From positions 3,038,001 through 3,102,000 of the forward strand of contig NZ_CP019113.1 of NCBI RefSeq assembly GCF_001888805.2: DNA of 64,000 bases. Direction: 5' to 3'. The stretch is from Enterobacter sp. SA187. GTDB lineage: Bacteria; Pseudomonadota; Gammaproteobacteria; Enterobacterales; Enterobacteriaceae. The notes beneath the pieces were generated by a model. It ran no database searches. It was given only the letters and a program-made list of their open reading frames with translations, and had not been told where the DNA came from. Shown in pieces: positions 26,319-35,224 of this stretch; within the stretch, counting starts at the first letter, position 1, and the number at the start of each line of letters is the position of its first letter. Both the position numbers and the translations under genes were made by a program.

Positions 26319-26725
26319 TCTGGAAACGTGAAGCGACGCTGGAGGCGTTAAACGCCATGAGCGAAGGGAATATGGTCGGGCTGCTGGATATACGATTTGA
26401 GCGTATCACTGCTGACAGTCTCGAGGCGACGATGCCGGTGGACAGCCGCACGCATCAGCCATTTGGCCTGCTGCACGGCGGCGCCTCTGTGGTGCTGGCG
26501 GAAACGCTTGGCTCGGTGGCGGGCTATCTGTGCAGCGAGGGCGAACAAAATGTGGTGGGGCTGGAAGTGAATGCCAACCATATCCGCGCGGTGCGCAGCG
26601 GCCGTGTGCGCGGCGTCTGTACCGCTCTGCATACGGGGGGACGTCATCAGGTCTGGCAGATCCACATTTACGATGAACAGAACCGCCTGTGCTGCGCCTC
26701 CCGCCTCACCACCGCCATTATCTAA
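26315..26725 (+). CDS. menI: 1,4-dihydroxy-2-naphthoyl-CoA hydrolase
   Basis: 136 aa hot-dog thioesterase (YdiI/MenI) releasing DHNA from its CoA ester in menaquinone synthesis. The active-site stretch is HQPFGLLHGGASVVLAETLG with the catalytic glutamate in LAETLGS. Its ATG overlaps the last codons of ydiJ, as in E. coli, so the two are coupled. Confidence 0.95.
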   Translation: MIWKREATLEALNAMSEGNMVGLLDIRFERITADSLEATMPVDSRTHQPFGLLHGGASVVLAETLGSVAGYLCSEGEQNVVGLEVNANHIRAVRSGRVRGVCTALHTGGRHQVWQIHIYDEQNRLCCASRLTTAII

Positions 26726-26926
26726 TCCTCTGGGCGGTTGTAGACGCAGCCGCCCACTCCAATCTATCCATCGCGTGATAATTTCGTAGTGTGATATAGT
26801 GCGCAATATTGAATCTCTGAGTGGCAGTGTTGTCTAACCCAGAGACGGTAACGCATATAAGCCTGGAAATAAGAATCGTGGTTTCCTTGCGCGCTACTTA
26901 ATGTGTGTTTTTCAGGTAATCTTGTA

Positions 26927-27841
26927 ATGCGTACTTCCTTAAAGCTCTCTTTTCTTCACCCACGCCACTGGTTTACATGGTTTGGTCTTGGCGTTCTCTG
27001 GCTGCTGGTGCAGTTACCCTATCCACTGATCGCTCGTCTCGGTACCTCGCTCGGTACGCTGGCGCGTCCCTTTCTGAAACGCCGTGAAAGCATCGCCCGC
27101 CGCAATCTGGAACTCTGTTTTCCGGAGATGGATCCGCTGGTGCGCGAAGTCTTAATCGAAAATAATTTCCGCTCGCTGGGCATGGGGCTGCTGGAAACCG
27201 GCATGGCCTGGTTCTGGCCGGACGAGCGCGTGCGTCGCTGGTTTGATGTTGAGGGTTATCAGCATCTGCAGGATGCGCAGGCAAAACAGAAAGGCGTGAT
27301 GGTTATCGGCGTGCATTTTATGTCGCTGGAGCTGGGCGGTCGGGTGATGGGCCTGTGCCAGCCAATGATGGCGACCTATCGTCCGCATAACAATCCGCTG
27401 ATGGAGTGGGTGCAGACCCGGGGCCGGATGCGTTCCAATAAATCGATGATCGACCGCCGTAACCTGAAAGGGCTGGTCAACGCGCTGAAAAAGGGTGAAG
27501 CCGTATGGTTTGCCCCGGACCAGGATTATGGTCGCAAGGGCAGCACCTTCGCGCCGTTCTTTGACGTTAACGCCGCCACCACCAACGGTACCTATGTGCT
27601 GTCGCGTCTGTCCGGCTCTGTGATGTTGACGGTGACGATGGTGCGCAAGCCTGACCGTTCAGGATATTCATTATTTATCGGCCCCGAGCTGACCGATTAC
27701 CCAAAAGAAAATGAATTCGAAGCCGCCAGCTACATGAACAGGGTTGTCGAGCGTGAGATTTTACGCGCCCCCGACCAGTACCTGTGGGTGCACCGCCGCT
27801 TCAAAACCCGCCCGATGGGCGAGTCTTCACTGTATCGTTAA
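26927..27841 (+). CDS. lpxP: Lipid A palmitoleoyl/lauroyl acyltransferase, LpxP-like
   Basis: 304 aa, LpxL/LpxM/LpxP family inner-membrane acyltransferase that adds a secondary acyl chain to Kdo2-lipid IVA. The HX4(D/E) catalytic motif is HFMSLELGGR. The regions around it (GLCQPMMATYRPHNNPLMEW, APDQDYGRKGSTFAPFF) and the terminus GESSLYR follow E. coli LpxP rather than LpxL, so the cold-inducible palmitoleoyl enzyme is the best call. The ATG at 26927 is chosen: it gives MRTSLKLSFLHPRHWFTWFG and follows CAGGTAA; the GTG 24 bases earlier adds nothing conserved. E. coli has ydiH, not lpxP, at this point between menI and sufA. A hairpin in the leader (TCTCTG at 26814 with CAGAGA at 26840) is visible. 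Confidence 0.88.
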   Translation: MRTSLKLSFLHPRHWFTWFGLGVLWLLVQLPYPLIARLGTSLGTLARPFLKRRESIARRNLELCFPEMDPLVREVLIENNFRSLGMGLLETGMAWFWPDERVRRWFDVEGYQHLQDAQAKQKGVMVIGVHFMSLELGGRVMGLCQPMMATYRPHNNPLMEWVQTRGRMRSNKSMIDRRNLKGLVNALKKGEAVWFAPDQDYGRKGSTFAPFFDVNAATTNGTYVLSRLSGSVMLTVTMVRKPDRSGYSLFIGPELTDYPKENEFEAASYMNRVVEREILRAPDQYLWVHRRFKTRPMGESSLYR

Positions 27842-27852
27842 GCTTCGCTGTA

Positions 27853-27886
27853 CGCCTGCCTTCCCTGGCAGGCGCTGACCCTTTTA
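27853..27886 (+). terminator. Terminator after lpxP
   Basis: CGCCTGCC-TTCCCT-GGCAGGCG (27853-27874) followed by CTGACCCTTTTATTTT. Confidence 0.65.
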
Positions 27887-28009
27887 TTTTACCGTTACGA
27901 TAACTTATTGATTTTTCGATGAGTGATTTGTTACATGTAAAAAAGGGTATTTTATGAGAAAGGAGTGCTTTAACTCAAAAATACAATGGGTTGGCGTGAT
28001 ACTATTGCT

Positions 28010-28097
28010 GTTCACTGCCGTACAGGCAGCTTAGAAATGCTGCGCTTTATTGGATACGACAAAGTGCAAGTGCACTGCCGTACAGGCAGCCTCAAAA
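28010..28097 (+). CRISPR. Orphan type I-F CRISPR mini-array (2 repeats, 1 spacer)
   Basis: Repeat 1 at 28010-28037 (28 bases, beginning GTTCACTGCCGTACAGGCAG and ending CTTAGAAA) is, from memory, the canonical subtype I-F repeat with the Cas6f/Csy4 hairpin CTGCC-GTACA-GGCAG. The spacer at 28038-28069 is exactly 32 bases, the standard I-F length. Repeat 2 at 28070-28097 keeps the first 21 bases except T to G at position 3, and its 3' end is degenerate (CTCAAAA), as in a leader-distal terminal repeat. The leader should therefore be on the left (about 27890-28009, AT-rich). No cas gene is in the window, so it is an orphan array. Spacer frames without stops read LRFIGYDKVQ (plus) and LHFVVSNKAQ (minus); the target is unknown. 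Confidence 0.92.
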
Positions 28098-28161
28098 TAA
28101 AGCCCGTGCAATCACATCACCGTAATAGTTCCGCAGCTACAAAAAGCCCAGGCCCAATTTT

Positions 28162-28191
28162 GTCGGGTGGCGCTTCGCTTACCCGACCTAC
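28162..28191. repeat. Single REP-like element
   Basis: GTCGGGTGGCGCTTCGCTTA then CCCGACCTAC: palindromic REP variant 64 bases downstream of the CRISPR array. The rest of the gap to sufA (28192-28457) contains no convincing gene; AGACC (28388-28392) and GGGTCT (28414-28419) could enclose a small hairpin. Confidence 0.75.
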
Positions 28192-28457
28192 CGCAACTGA
28201 CCCGGCCTGCAATGACAAACTGCGTCTCATGGGCATACTGCCCGCATCATTTGTCACGTTTATATTACAGAATTGTTATAAAATCCTATCTGATAAATAG
28301 GCATTGCCTATGCATGTTTCATTTCTCCAGGGTGTGTTAAAGACCACCGCATAAAAATATTTTATATTCAAATGCTTAGTTATCGCAGACCTTTCCGGTT
28401 AACCCGGTTGTGAGGGTCTATGCTTAATAGAACTGTGCAAAAAGAGCGCTTCAGGGA

Positions 28458-28498
28458 ATAACCCTTTGGAATAGAGGTTGAAGTGATAATCATTATCA
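28458..28498 (+). promoter_or_regulatory. Fur box and candidate IscR site of the suf operon
   Basis: TGATAATCATTATCA (28484-28498) is a near-perfect Fur box. Just before it ATAACCCTT (28458-28466) with AGAGGTTGAA resembles the type 2 IscR motif known at E. coli sufA. Together they fit repression by Fur-Fe and activation by apo-IscR; the IscR part is only a pattern match. Confidence 0.75.
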
Positions 28499-28544
28499 CT
28501 AACATAGCGTTATGCCCTATGGCGCAATCACGTGAGGTAGACCT

Positions 28545-28913
28545 ATGGAATTGCAAGCAGGAACCTTCGACCCCAACGATCCCGGTTGGCAGGGCCTGAC
28601 ATTAACGCCAGCCGCCGCGAAGCATATCCGCGCGCTGGTGGAAAAGCAGCCAGAGCTGCTCGGCGTACGTCTGGGTATCAAACAGACCGGTTGTGCCGGT
28701 TTTGGTTATGTTCTTGATACGGTTTTCGATCCGGTGGCAGACGATCTGCTGTTCGAGTTCGACGGCGCGCGTCTCTACGTGCCGCTTCAGGCGATGCCCT
28801 TTATTGACGGCACCGAAGTGGACTATGTGCGCGAAGGACTGAATCAGATTTTCAAATTCAATAACCCGAAAGCGCAGCACGAATGCGGCTGCGGCGAAAG
28901 CTTTGGGGTATAG
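28545..28913 (+). CDS. sufA: Fe-S cluster A-type carrier SufA
   Basis: 122 aa, same length as E. coli. A-type carrier that takes Fe-S clusters from SufBCD to target apoproteins. The conserved cysteines are in KQTGCAGFGYV and the C-terminal HECGCGESFGV. First gene of sufABCDSE; sufB begins 8 bases after the stop codon. Confidence 0.97.
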   Translation: MELQAGTFDPNDPGWQGLTLTPAAAKHIRALVEKQPELLGVRLGIKQTGCAGFGYVLDTVFDPVADDLLFEFDGARLYVPLQAMPFIDGTEVDYVREGLNQIFKFNNPKAQHECGCGESFGV

Positions 28914-28921
28914 GCGGTACT

Positions 28922-30406
28922 ATGTCTCGTAATACTGAAGCGACTGACGATGTCAAAACCTGGTCCGGCCCGCTGAATTACAAAGAGGGCTTCTTCACCC
29001 GGTTACAGACGGACGAAATGGCTCACGGCATCAATGAAGATGTCGTGCGGGCGATCTCGGCCAAACGCAACGAACCTGAATGGATGCTGGAGTTCCGCCT
29101 GAAGGCCTATCATGCCTGGCTGGAAATGGAAGAACCGCACTGGCTTAAAGCCCATTACGACAAGCTGGATTACCAGGATTACAGCTACTACTCCGCGCCA
29201 TCCTGCGGCAACTGCGACGACACCTGCGCCTCGCAGCCGGGCGCGGTACAGCAAACCGGCGCCGGCAGCTATCTGACCGACGAAGTGGAAGAGGCTTTTA
29301 ATCAGCTGGGCGTACCGGTGCGTGAAGGGCGCGAAGTGGCGATGGACGCCATTTTTGACTCGGTGTCCGTGGCCACCACCTATCGTGAAAAGCTCGCTGA
29401 GCACGGCGTGATCTTCAGCTCCTTCGGGGAGGCGATCCACGATCATCCGGAGCTGGTGCAGAAGTATCTCGGCACCGTGGTGCCGTCGAACGATAACTTC
29501 TTTGCGGCGCTCAATGCGGCGGTCGCCTCGGACGGCACCTTTATCTACATCCCGAAAGGGGTGCGCTGTCCGATGGAGCTGTCCACCTATTTCCGTATCA
29601 ACGCGGAAAAAACCGGCCAGTTCGAGCGCACCATTTTGATCGCCGATGAAGGCAGCTACGTCAGCTATATCGAAGGCTGCTCCGCGCCGGTGCGCGACAG
29701 CTACCAGCTGCATGCGGCGGTGGTGGAAGTGATCATTCACAAAGATGCGGAAGTGAAGTACTCCACCGTGCAGAACTGGTTCCCCGGCGATAACAATACC
29801 GGCGGTATTCTGAACTTCGTCACCAAGCGTGCGCTGTGTGAAGGCGAAAACAGCAAAATGTCCTGGACGCAGTCGGAAACCGGGTCGGCCATCACCTGGA
29901 AATACCCGAGCTGCATTCTGCGCGGCGACAACTCCATCGGCGAGTTCTACTCGGTGGCGCTGACCAGCGGGCATCAGCAGGCGGATACCGGCACCAAGAT
30001 GATCCACATCGGCAAGAACACCCGTTCGACCATTATCTCGAAAGGGATCTCCGCCGGGAAAAGTCAGAACAGCTATCGCGGGCTGGTAAAAATCATGCCG
30101 ACCGCCACTAACGCGCGTAACTTTACCCAGTGTGACTCGATGCTGATTGGCCCGGACTGCGGCGCTCACACCTTCCCGTATGTGGAATGCCGCAATAACA
30201 GCGCGCAGCTGGAGCACGAAGCTACCACCTCGCGTATCGGCGAAGATCAGCTGTTCTACTGCCTGCAACGCGGCATCAGCGAAGAAGATGCGATCTCGAT
30301 GATCGTCAACGGCTTCTGTAAGGATGTTTTCTCCGAGCTGCCGCTGGAGTTTGCCGTTGAAGCCCAGAAATTACTCGCCATCAGCCTTGAGCACAGCGTC
30401 GGTTAA
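28922..30406 (+). CDS. sufB: Fe-S cluster scaffold SufB
   Basis: 494 aa. Core scaffold of the SufBC2D complex on which clusters form with sulfur passed from SufE. Conserved features: YYSAPSCGNCDDTCASQPGA near the N-terminus, the beta-helix core (SYVSYIEGCSAP, KYSTVQNWFPGDNNTGG) and RNNSAQLEHEATTSRIGEDQ. The ATG at 28922 (MSRNTEATDDVKTW) matches E. coli; the frame opens 39 bases upstream inside sufA. Confidence 0.97.
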   Translation: MSRNTEATDDVKTWSGPLNYKEGFFTRLQTDEMAHGINEDVVRAISAKRNEPEWMLEFRLKAYHAWLEMEEPHWLKAHYDKLDYQDYSYYSAPSCGNCDDTCASQPGAVQQTGAGSYLTDEVEEAFNQLGVPVREGREVAMDAIFDSVSVATTYREKLAEHGVIFSSFGEAIHDHPELVQKYLGTVVPSNDNFFAALNAAVASDGTFIYIPKGVRCPMELSTYFRINAEKTGQFERTILIADEGSYVSYIEGCSAPVRDSYQLHAAVVEVIIHKDAEVKYSTVQNWFPGDNNTGGILNFVTKRALCEGENSKMSWTQSETGSAITWKYPSCILRGDNSIGEFYSVALTSGHQQADTGTKMIHIGKNTRSTIISKGISAGKSQNSYRGLVKIMPTATNARNFTQCDSMLIGPDCGAHTFPYVECRNNSAQLEHEATTSRIGEDQLFYCLQRGISEEDAISMIVNGFCKDVFSELPLEFAVEAQKLLAISLEHSVG

Positions 30407-30415
30407 GGAAATTAC

Positions 30416-31162
30416 ATGTTAAGCATTAAAGATTTGCAGGTTGCCGTTGAAGAGAAAGAGATCCTGCGCGGTCTGAACCTGGAAGTGCGTCCTGGTGAAG
30501 TGCACGCCATTATGGGGCCAAACGGCTCCGGGAAAAGTACGCTCTCAGCAACCCTTGCCGGGCGCGAAGATTATGAAGTGACCGGTGGTTCAGTGCAGTT
30601 CCACGGCAAAGATCTGCTGGAGCTGTCGCCGGAAGAGCGCGCGGGCGAAGGCATCTTTATGGCGTTCCAGTATCCGGTGGAAATCCCCGGCGTCAGCAAC
30701 CAGTTCTTCCTGCAAACCGCGCTCAACGCCGTGCGCAAATATCGCGGGCTGGATGAGTTAGATCGTTTTGACTTCCAGGATCTGATGGAAGAGAAAATCA
30801 AGCTACTGAAAATGCCCGAAGATCTGCTGACGCGCTCAGTTAACGTCGGTTTCTCCGGCGGCGAGAAAAAGCGTAACGACATTCTGCAAATGGCGGTGCT
30901 GGAGCCGGAACTGTGCATTCTCGATGAAACGGACTCCGGCCTGGATATCGATGCGCTGAAAATCGTTGCCGAAGGGGTGAACTCCCTGCGCGACGAAAAG
31001 CGCGCCTTTATCATCGTCACGCACTACCAGCGCATTCTGGATTACATCAAGCCCGACTTTGTGCACGTGCTGTACCAGGGCCGCATTGTGAAATCCGGTG
31101 ATTTTACGCTGGTGAAACAACTGGAGGAGCAGGGCTATGGCTGGCTTACCGAACAGCAGTAA
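30416..31162 (+). CDS. sufC: Suf ATPase SufC
   Basis: 248 aa ABC-type ATPase of SufBC2D. Walker A MGPNGSGKSTLSA, signature FSGGEKKRNDILQMA, Walker B CILDETDSGLDID, and the switch histidine in IIVTHYQR. It overlaps sufD by 26 bases, implying coupled translation. Confidence 0.97.
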   Translation: MLSIKDLQVAVEEKEILRGLNLEVRPGEVHAIMGPNGSGKSTLSATLAGREDYEVTGGSVQFHGKDLLELSPEERAGEGIFMAFQYPVEIPGVSNQFFLQTALNAVRKYRGLDELDRFDFQDLMEEKIKLLKMPEDLLTRSVNVGFSGGEKKRNDILQMAVLEPELCILDETDSGLDIDALKIVAEGVNSLRDEKRAFIIVTHYQRILDYIKPDFVHVLYQGRIVKSGDFTLVKQLEEQGYGWLTEQQ

Positions 31163-32408
31163 CGCGCTGCAACAGTGGCATCATCTGTTTGAAACCGAGG
31201 GCAGCGCGCGTTCGGAACAGGCGCAGCAGCATCTGCAACAGGTGCTGCGTTTAGGGCTGCCGACGCGTAAGCACGAAAACTGGAAATACACGCCGCTGGA
31301 AGGGCTGCTCAGCAGCCACTTTGTCAGCACGCAGACCCGGTTATCCGCCGCACAGCGTGACGCGCTGGCTCTGCCGGTGGACGCGGTGCGACTGGTGTTT
31401 GTCGACGGGCGCTTTGACGCCGAACTCAGCGACAGTACCGAAAACAGCGGCTTTGTGGTCAGCATTAACGACGAGCGCGCCGCGCTGCCCGCGCCGGTAC
31501 AGCCGGAAGTGTTTCTGCATCTGACGGAAAGCCTGGCGCACAGCGTCACCCATATCCGCGTGGTGCGCAACCAGCGTCCGGCGAAGCCGCTGCTGCTGAT
31601 GCATATCACCCAGGGACTGGCGGGCGAGGAGATGAACACCGCCCACTATCGCCATCATCTGGATCTGGAGCAGGGCGCAGAGGCGACGGTCTATGAGCAT
31701 TACGTCAGCCTGAACGATCAGCGGCATTTTACCGGCTCGCGTCTGACCATGAACGTGGCGGCCAATGCGCAGTTGCATCACGCGAAGCTGGCGTTTGAAA
31801 ATCCGCAGAGCTACCACTTTGCGCATAACGATATTCTGCTGGCCGCCGATGCCGCCGCGCACAGCCACAGTTTTCTGCTCGGCGGGGCGGTGCTGCGTCA
31901 CAACACCAGCATGGCGCTGAACGGCGAAAACACCACGCTGCGCGTGAACAGCCTGGTGATGCCGGTGAACAGTGAAGTGTGCGACACCCGTACCTGGCTT
32001 GCCCATAACAAGGGCTACTGCAACAGCCGTCAGCTGCACAAAACCATCGTCTCTGACAAAGGCCGGGCCGTATTCAACGGGCTGATTAACGTGGCGCAGC
32101 ATGCCATCAAAACCGACGGGCAGATGACCAACAACAATCTGCTGCTTGGCCGTCTGTCGGAAGTGGATACCAAACCGCAGCTTGAAATTTACGCCGATGA
32201 CGTAAAATGCAGCCACGGCGCGACCATTGGCCGCATCGACGATGAACAAATGTTTTACCTGCGCTCGCGCGGCATTGATGAGAAGGCCGCGCAGCAAATG
32301 ATCATCTACGCCTTTGCCGCTGAACTGACGGAAGCCATCAGCGACGAGGCGCTCAGGCATGAGGTACTGTCCCGTATCGGTCAGCGCCTGCCAGGGGGCA
32401 TCGCATGA
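31137..32408 (+). CDS. sufD: Fe-S cluster assembly protein SufD
   Basis: 423 aa, same as E. coli. SufB paralogue in SufBC2D needed for iron acquisition. Family features: RKHENWKYTPLEGLLSSHFV at the N-terminus and the C-terminal KCSHGATIGRIDDEQMFYLR. Starts inside sufC and ends 4 bases into sufS (ATGA). Confidence 0.96.
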   Translation: MAGLPNSSNALQQWHHLFETEGSARSEQAQQHLQQVLRLGLPTRKHENWKYTPLEGLLSSHFVSTQTRLSAAQRDALALPVDAVRLVFVDGRFDAELSDSTENSGFVVSINDERAALPAPVQPEVFLHLTESLAHSVTHIRVVRNQRPAKPLLLMHITQGLAGEEMNTAHYRHHLDLEQGAEATVYEHYVSLNDQRHFTGSRLTMNVAANAQLHHAKLAFENPQSYHFAHNDILLAADAAAHSHSFLLGGAVLRHNTSMALNGENTTLRVNSLVMPVNSEVCDTRTWLAHNKGYCNSRQLHKTIVSDKGRAVFNGLINVAQHAIKTDGQMTNNNLLLGRLSEVDTKPQLEIYADDVKCSHGATIGRIDDEQMFYLRSRGIDEKAAQQMIIYAFAAELTEAISDEALRHEVLSRIGQRLPGGIA

Positions 32409-33625
32409 GTTTTTCCGTTGAGCGCGTACGGGCGGATTTTCCGGTTCTGACGCGTGAAGTGAATGGCCAGCCGCTGGCGTATCTCGACAGCGCCGCCAGC
32501 GCACAAAAACCCAATCAGGTGATTGATGCCGAAGCGGAGTTTTATCGTCACGGCTACGCTGCCGTGCACCGCGGCATTCATACCCTGAGTGCCGAAGCCA
32601 CCCAGCGCATGGAAAACGTGCGCACCCAGGCGTCACGGTTTATCAACGCCCGTACGCCGGAAGAGCTGGTGTTCGTGCGCGGCACCACTGAAGGCATCAA
32701 CCTCGTCGCCAACAGCTGGGGCAACAGCAATGTGGCGGCGGGTGACAACATCATCATTACCGCCATGGAGCATCACGCCAATATCGTGCCCTGGCAGATG
32801 CTGTGTGAACGCACCGGCGCTGAACTGCGCGTGATCCCGATTAATCAGGACGGTACCCTGCAACTGGACGCCCTTGCCGGGCTGCTCGATGACCGCACGC
32901 GGCTGGTGGCGGTGACGCACGTCTCTAACGTGCTCGGCACCGAGAATCCGCTGGCGGCGATCATCGCACAGGCGCATCAACAGGGCGCAAAAGTGCTGGT
33001 GGACGGCGCGCAGGCGGTGATGCATCACGCGGTGGACGTGCAGGCGCTGGACTGCGATTTTTACGTCTTCTCCGCCCATAAACTGTATGGCCCGACCGGT
33101 ATCGGCATTCTTTATGTAAAAGAGGCGATCCTGCAGGCGATGCCGCCGTGGGAAGGGGGCGGGGCGATGATCGCCACCGTCAGCCTGACGGAAGGCACCA
33201 CCTGGGCGAAAGCGCCGTGGCGCTTCGAGGCGGGCACGCCGAATACCGGGGCGATTATCGGTTTTGGTGCCGCTATTGAGTACGTCACTGCGCTGGGACT
33301 GGACGCCATTGCCGAACACGAACGCGGACTGATGCGTTATGCGCTTAACGCGCTGGCGGAGGTCCCGGATCTGACGCTTTACGGCCCGGCGGATCGTCTG
33401 GGGGTTATCGCCTTTAATCTGGGGAAACATCACGCCTATGACGTGGGCAGTTTTCTCGATAATTACGGCGTCGCGGTGCGTACCGGACATCACTGCGCGA
33501 TGCCGCTGATGGCGTTTTACAATGTGCCGGCCATGTGCCGCGCGTCGCTGGTGATGTACAACACGCAAGAAGAAGTGGATCGTCTGGTAGCCGGACTGAA
33601 ACGCATTCATCAGTTATTAGGCTGA
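32405..33625 (+). CDS. sufS: Cysteine desulfurase SufS
   Basis: 406 aa PLP enzyme (class V aminotransferase fold, group II desulfurase). The PLP lysine is in DFYVFSAHKLYGPTG; the persulfide-forming cysteine is in RTGHHCAMPLMAF (Cys364 by E. coli numbering). Transfers sulfur to SufE. Overlaps sufD by four bases; sufE follows after 12 bases. Confidence 0.97.
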   Translation: MSFSVERVRADFPVLTREVNGQPLAYLDSAASAQKPNQVIDAEAEFYRHGYAAVHRGIHTLSAEATQRMENVRTQASRFINARTPEELVFVRGTTEGINLVANSWGNSNVAAGDNIIITAMEHHANIVPWQMLCERTGAELRVIPINQDGTLQLDALAGLLDDRTRLVAVTHVSNVLGTENPLAAIIAQAHQQGAKVLVDGAQAVMHHAVDVQALDCDFYVFSAHKLYGPTGIGILYVKEAILQAMPPWEGGGAMIATVSLTEGTTWAKAPWRFEAGTPNTGAIIGFGAAIEYVTALGLDAIAEHERGLMRYALNALAEVPDLTLYGPADRLGVIAFNLGKHHAYDVGSFLDNYGVAVRTGHHCAMPLMAFYNVPAMCRASLVMYNTQEEVDRLVAGLKRIHQLLG

Positions 33626-33637
33626 CAGGGGGACGAG

Positions 33638-34054
33638 ATGGCCGCTTTACCCGATAAAGAAAAACTGTTGCGCAACTTTACCCGTTGCGCCAACTGGGAA
33701 GAGAAGTATCTCTACATCATTGAACTGGGCCAGCGCCTGCCGGAACTGGCAGCGGAGGCGCACAGCCCGGAAAATGTTATTCAGGGCTGCCAGAGTCAGG
33801 TATGGATCGTCATGCAGCGCCGGGATGATGGCGTGATTGAACTCCAGGGCGATAGCGATGCTGCCATCGTCAAGGGGCTGATTGCGGTGGTGTTTATTCT
33901 GTATCAGCAGATGACCGAGCAGGATATCGTCGCCTTTGACGTGCGCCCGTGGTTTGAAAAGATGTCTCTCGCCCAGCATTTAACGCCTTCCCGCTCGCAG
34001 GGTCTGGAAGCAATGATCCGCGCAATACGTACGAAAGCAGCAAACATTAGCTAA
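33638..34054 (+). CDS. sufE: Sulfur acceptor SufE
   Basis: 138 aa. Accepts persulfide sulfur from SufS on Cys51 (VIQGCQSQVW) and hands it to SufB. Same length as E. coli SufE. Last gene of the suf operon; an imperfect hairpin lies at about 34085-34102. Confidence 0.96.
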   Translation: MAALPDKEKLLRNFTRCANWEEKYLYIIELGQRLPELAAEAHSPENVIQGCQSQVWIVMQRRDDGVIELQGDSDAAIVKGLIAVVFILYQQMTEQDIVAFDVRPWFEKMSLAQHLTPSRSQGLEAMIRAIRTKAANIS

Positions 34055-34153
34055 ACTCAAAAGACAGCGACTATCCTGTTATGCGGGGCAGATTTCTGCC
34101 TCGCTGGTTTATCAGCCTTCTGGCGCACTGCCAGTGATTACAGGAGTTTAAGC

Positions 34154-35161
34154 ATGAAGCGCGCGTCTCTAATAACATTAAGCCTTATCGGCGCTTACAG
34201 CGTCATTCAGAGTGCCTGGGCGGCCGATTATCCATTACCGCCGGCGGGCAGTCGTCTCATCGGTCAGAATCAGACTTATGTCGTGCAACCTCAGGATCGT
34301 AATTTGCAGGCCATCGGCCGTCATTTTGACACCGGCGCGATGCTGCTCGTCGAAGCCAACGATACCATGGCGCCTGTCCCCGCCCCTGGCACAACCCTGA
34401 CCATTCCAACGCAGATGCTGCTGCCGGACAGCCCGCGGGAGGGGATCATCGTCAACCTGGCGGAGCTGCGTCTCTATTTTTATCCGCCGGGAAAAGACAT
34501 TGTGCAGGTCTTCCCCATTGGTATCGGCCAGCAGGGGCTGGAAACGCCCATCGCCGAGACACGCGTCAGCCAGAAGATCCCCAATCCTACCTGGACGCCG
34601 CCTGCGGGCATACGTGCGCGTTCTAAAGCGAAGGGCATTGAGTTGCCCGCCGTGGTGCCAGCAGGCCCTTATAACCCTCTGGGGCGCTATGCGCTGCGTC
34701 TTGGGCTGGGCAACGGCGAATATCTCATTCACGGCACCAACGCTCAGGACAGCGTAGGCCTGCGCGTCAGCTCCGGCTGTATTCGCATGGGCGCGCCGGA
34801 TATCGAAGCGCTGTTCTCCCAGGTGAACACCGGGACGCCGGTGCGCATCATCAACGAACCGGTCAAATACTCCGTGGAGCCGGATGGCCGCCACTATATC
34901 GAAGTGCACCGCCCGCTGGCTTCCACCCTTGAGGAGAACACCCAGACGGTGCCGATCACGCTGACCGCCACCTTTAGCGATTTTATTCGTCAGGCGGGCG
35001 GGGATCAGACGGCGATTGATAAGGCAATGGTGCGCCGTGCCGGTTACCCGGTGGCGATCCCTGCCGCAAAGAACGCGCAGGCAAACCCGACAGCCGTACT
35101 GTCAGCAAAGAATGGTGATCCGGCGGTGGCGAACGAGAACGGGAAAGTGATGACGCAGTAA
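34154..35161 (+). CDS. ldtE: L,D-transpeptidase LdtE
   Basis: 335 aa (E. coli YnhG 334). Periplasmic enzyme making 3-3 (meso-DAP to meso-DAP) cross-links in peptidoglycan. Signal peptide ending SAWA-AD at about residue 24, LysM-like domain (VVQPQDRNLQAIGRHF), then YkuD domain with catalytic motif HGTNAQDSVGLRVSSGCIRM. Convergent with lpp, whose product is attached to peptidoglycan by related enzymes. Confidence 0.94.
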   Translation: MKRASLITLSLIGAYSVIQSAWAADYPLPPAGSRLIGQNQTYVVQPQDRNLQAIGRHFDTGAMLLVEANDTMAPVPAPGTTLTIPTQMLLPDSPREGIIVNLAELRLYFYPPGKDIVQVFPIGIGQQGLETPIAETRVSQKIPNPTWTPPAGIRARSKAKGIELPAVVPAGPYNPLGRYALRLGLGNGEYLIHGTNAQDSVGLRVSSGCIRMGAPDIEALFSQVNTGTPVRIINEPVKYSVEPDGRHYIEVHRPLASTLEENTQTVPITLTATFSDFIRQAGGDQTAIDKAMVRRAGYPVAIPAAKNAQANPTAVLSAKNGDPAVANENGKVMTQ

Positions 35162-35180
35162 CGGAAGGTAAATCGCAGGC

Positions 35181-35216
35181 AAAAAAAATGGCGCACAATG
35201 TGCGCCATTTTATTAC
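35181..35216. terminator. Bidirectional terminator between ldtE and lpp
   Basis: AAAATGGCGCACA-ATG-TGCGCCATTTTAT, with A run on the left and T run on the right; serves the abundant lpp transcript and ldtE. Confidence 0.88.
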
Positions 35217-35224
35217 AGGAACTC

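Noticed and set aside
28010..28097. Remnant of a CRISPR-associated Tn7-like (I-F3) transposon
   Set aside because: No tns genes, no transposon end repeats and not one of the usual I-F3 attachment sites known to me; a simple orphan array fits better.
27986..28300. 104-codon plus-strand ORF spanning the two CRISPR repeats
   Set aside because: Its repeated peptide HCRTGSL is just the translated repeats; no ribosome binding site, no family resemblance. The 28/32/28 periodicity explains the region better.
29003..32636. Minus-strand ORFs of 421 and 431 codons within sufB and sufD
   Set aside because: Shadows of the sufABCDSE operon; no independent features.
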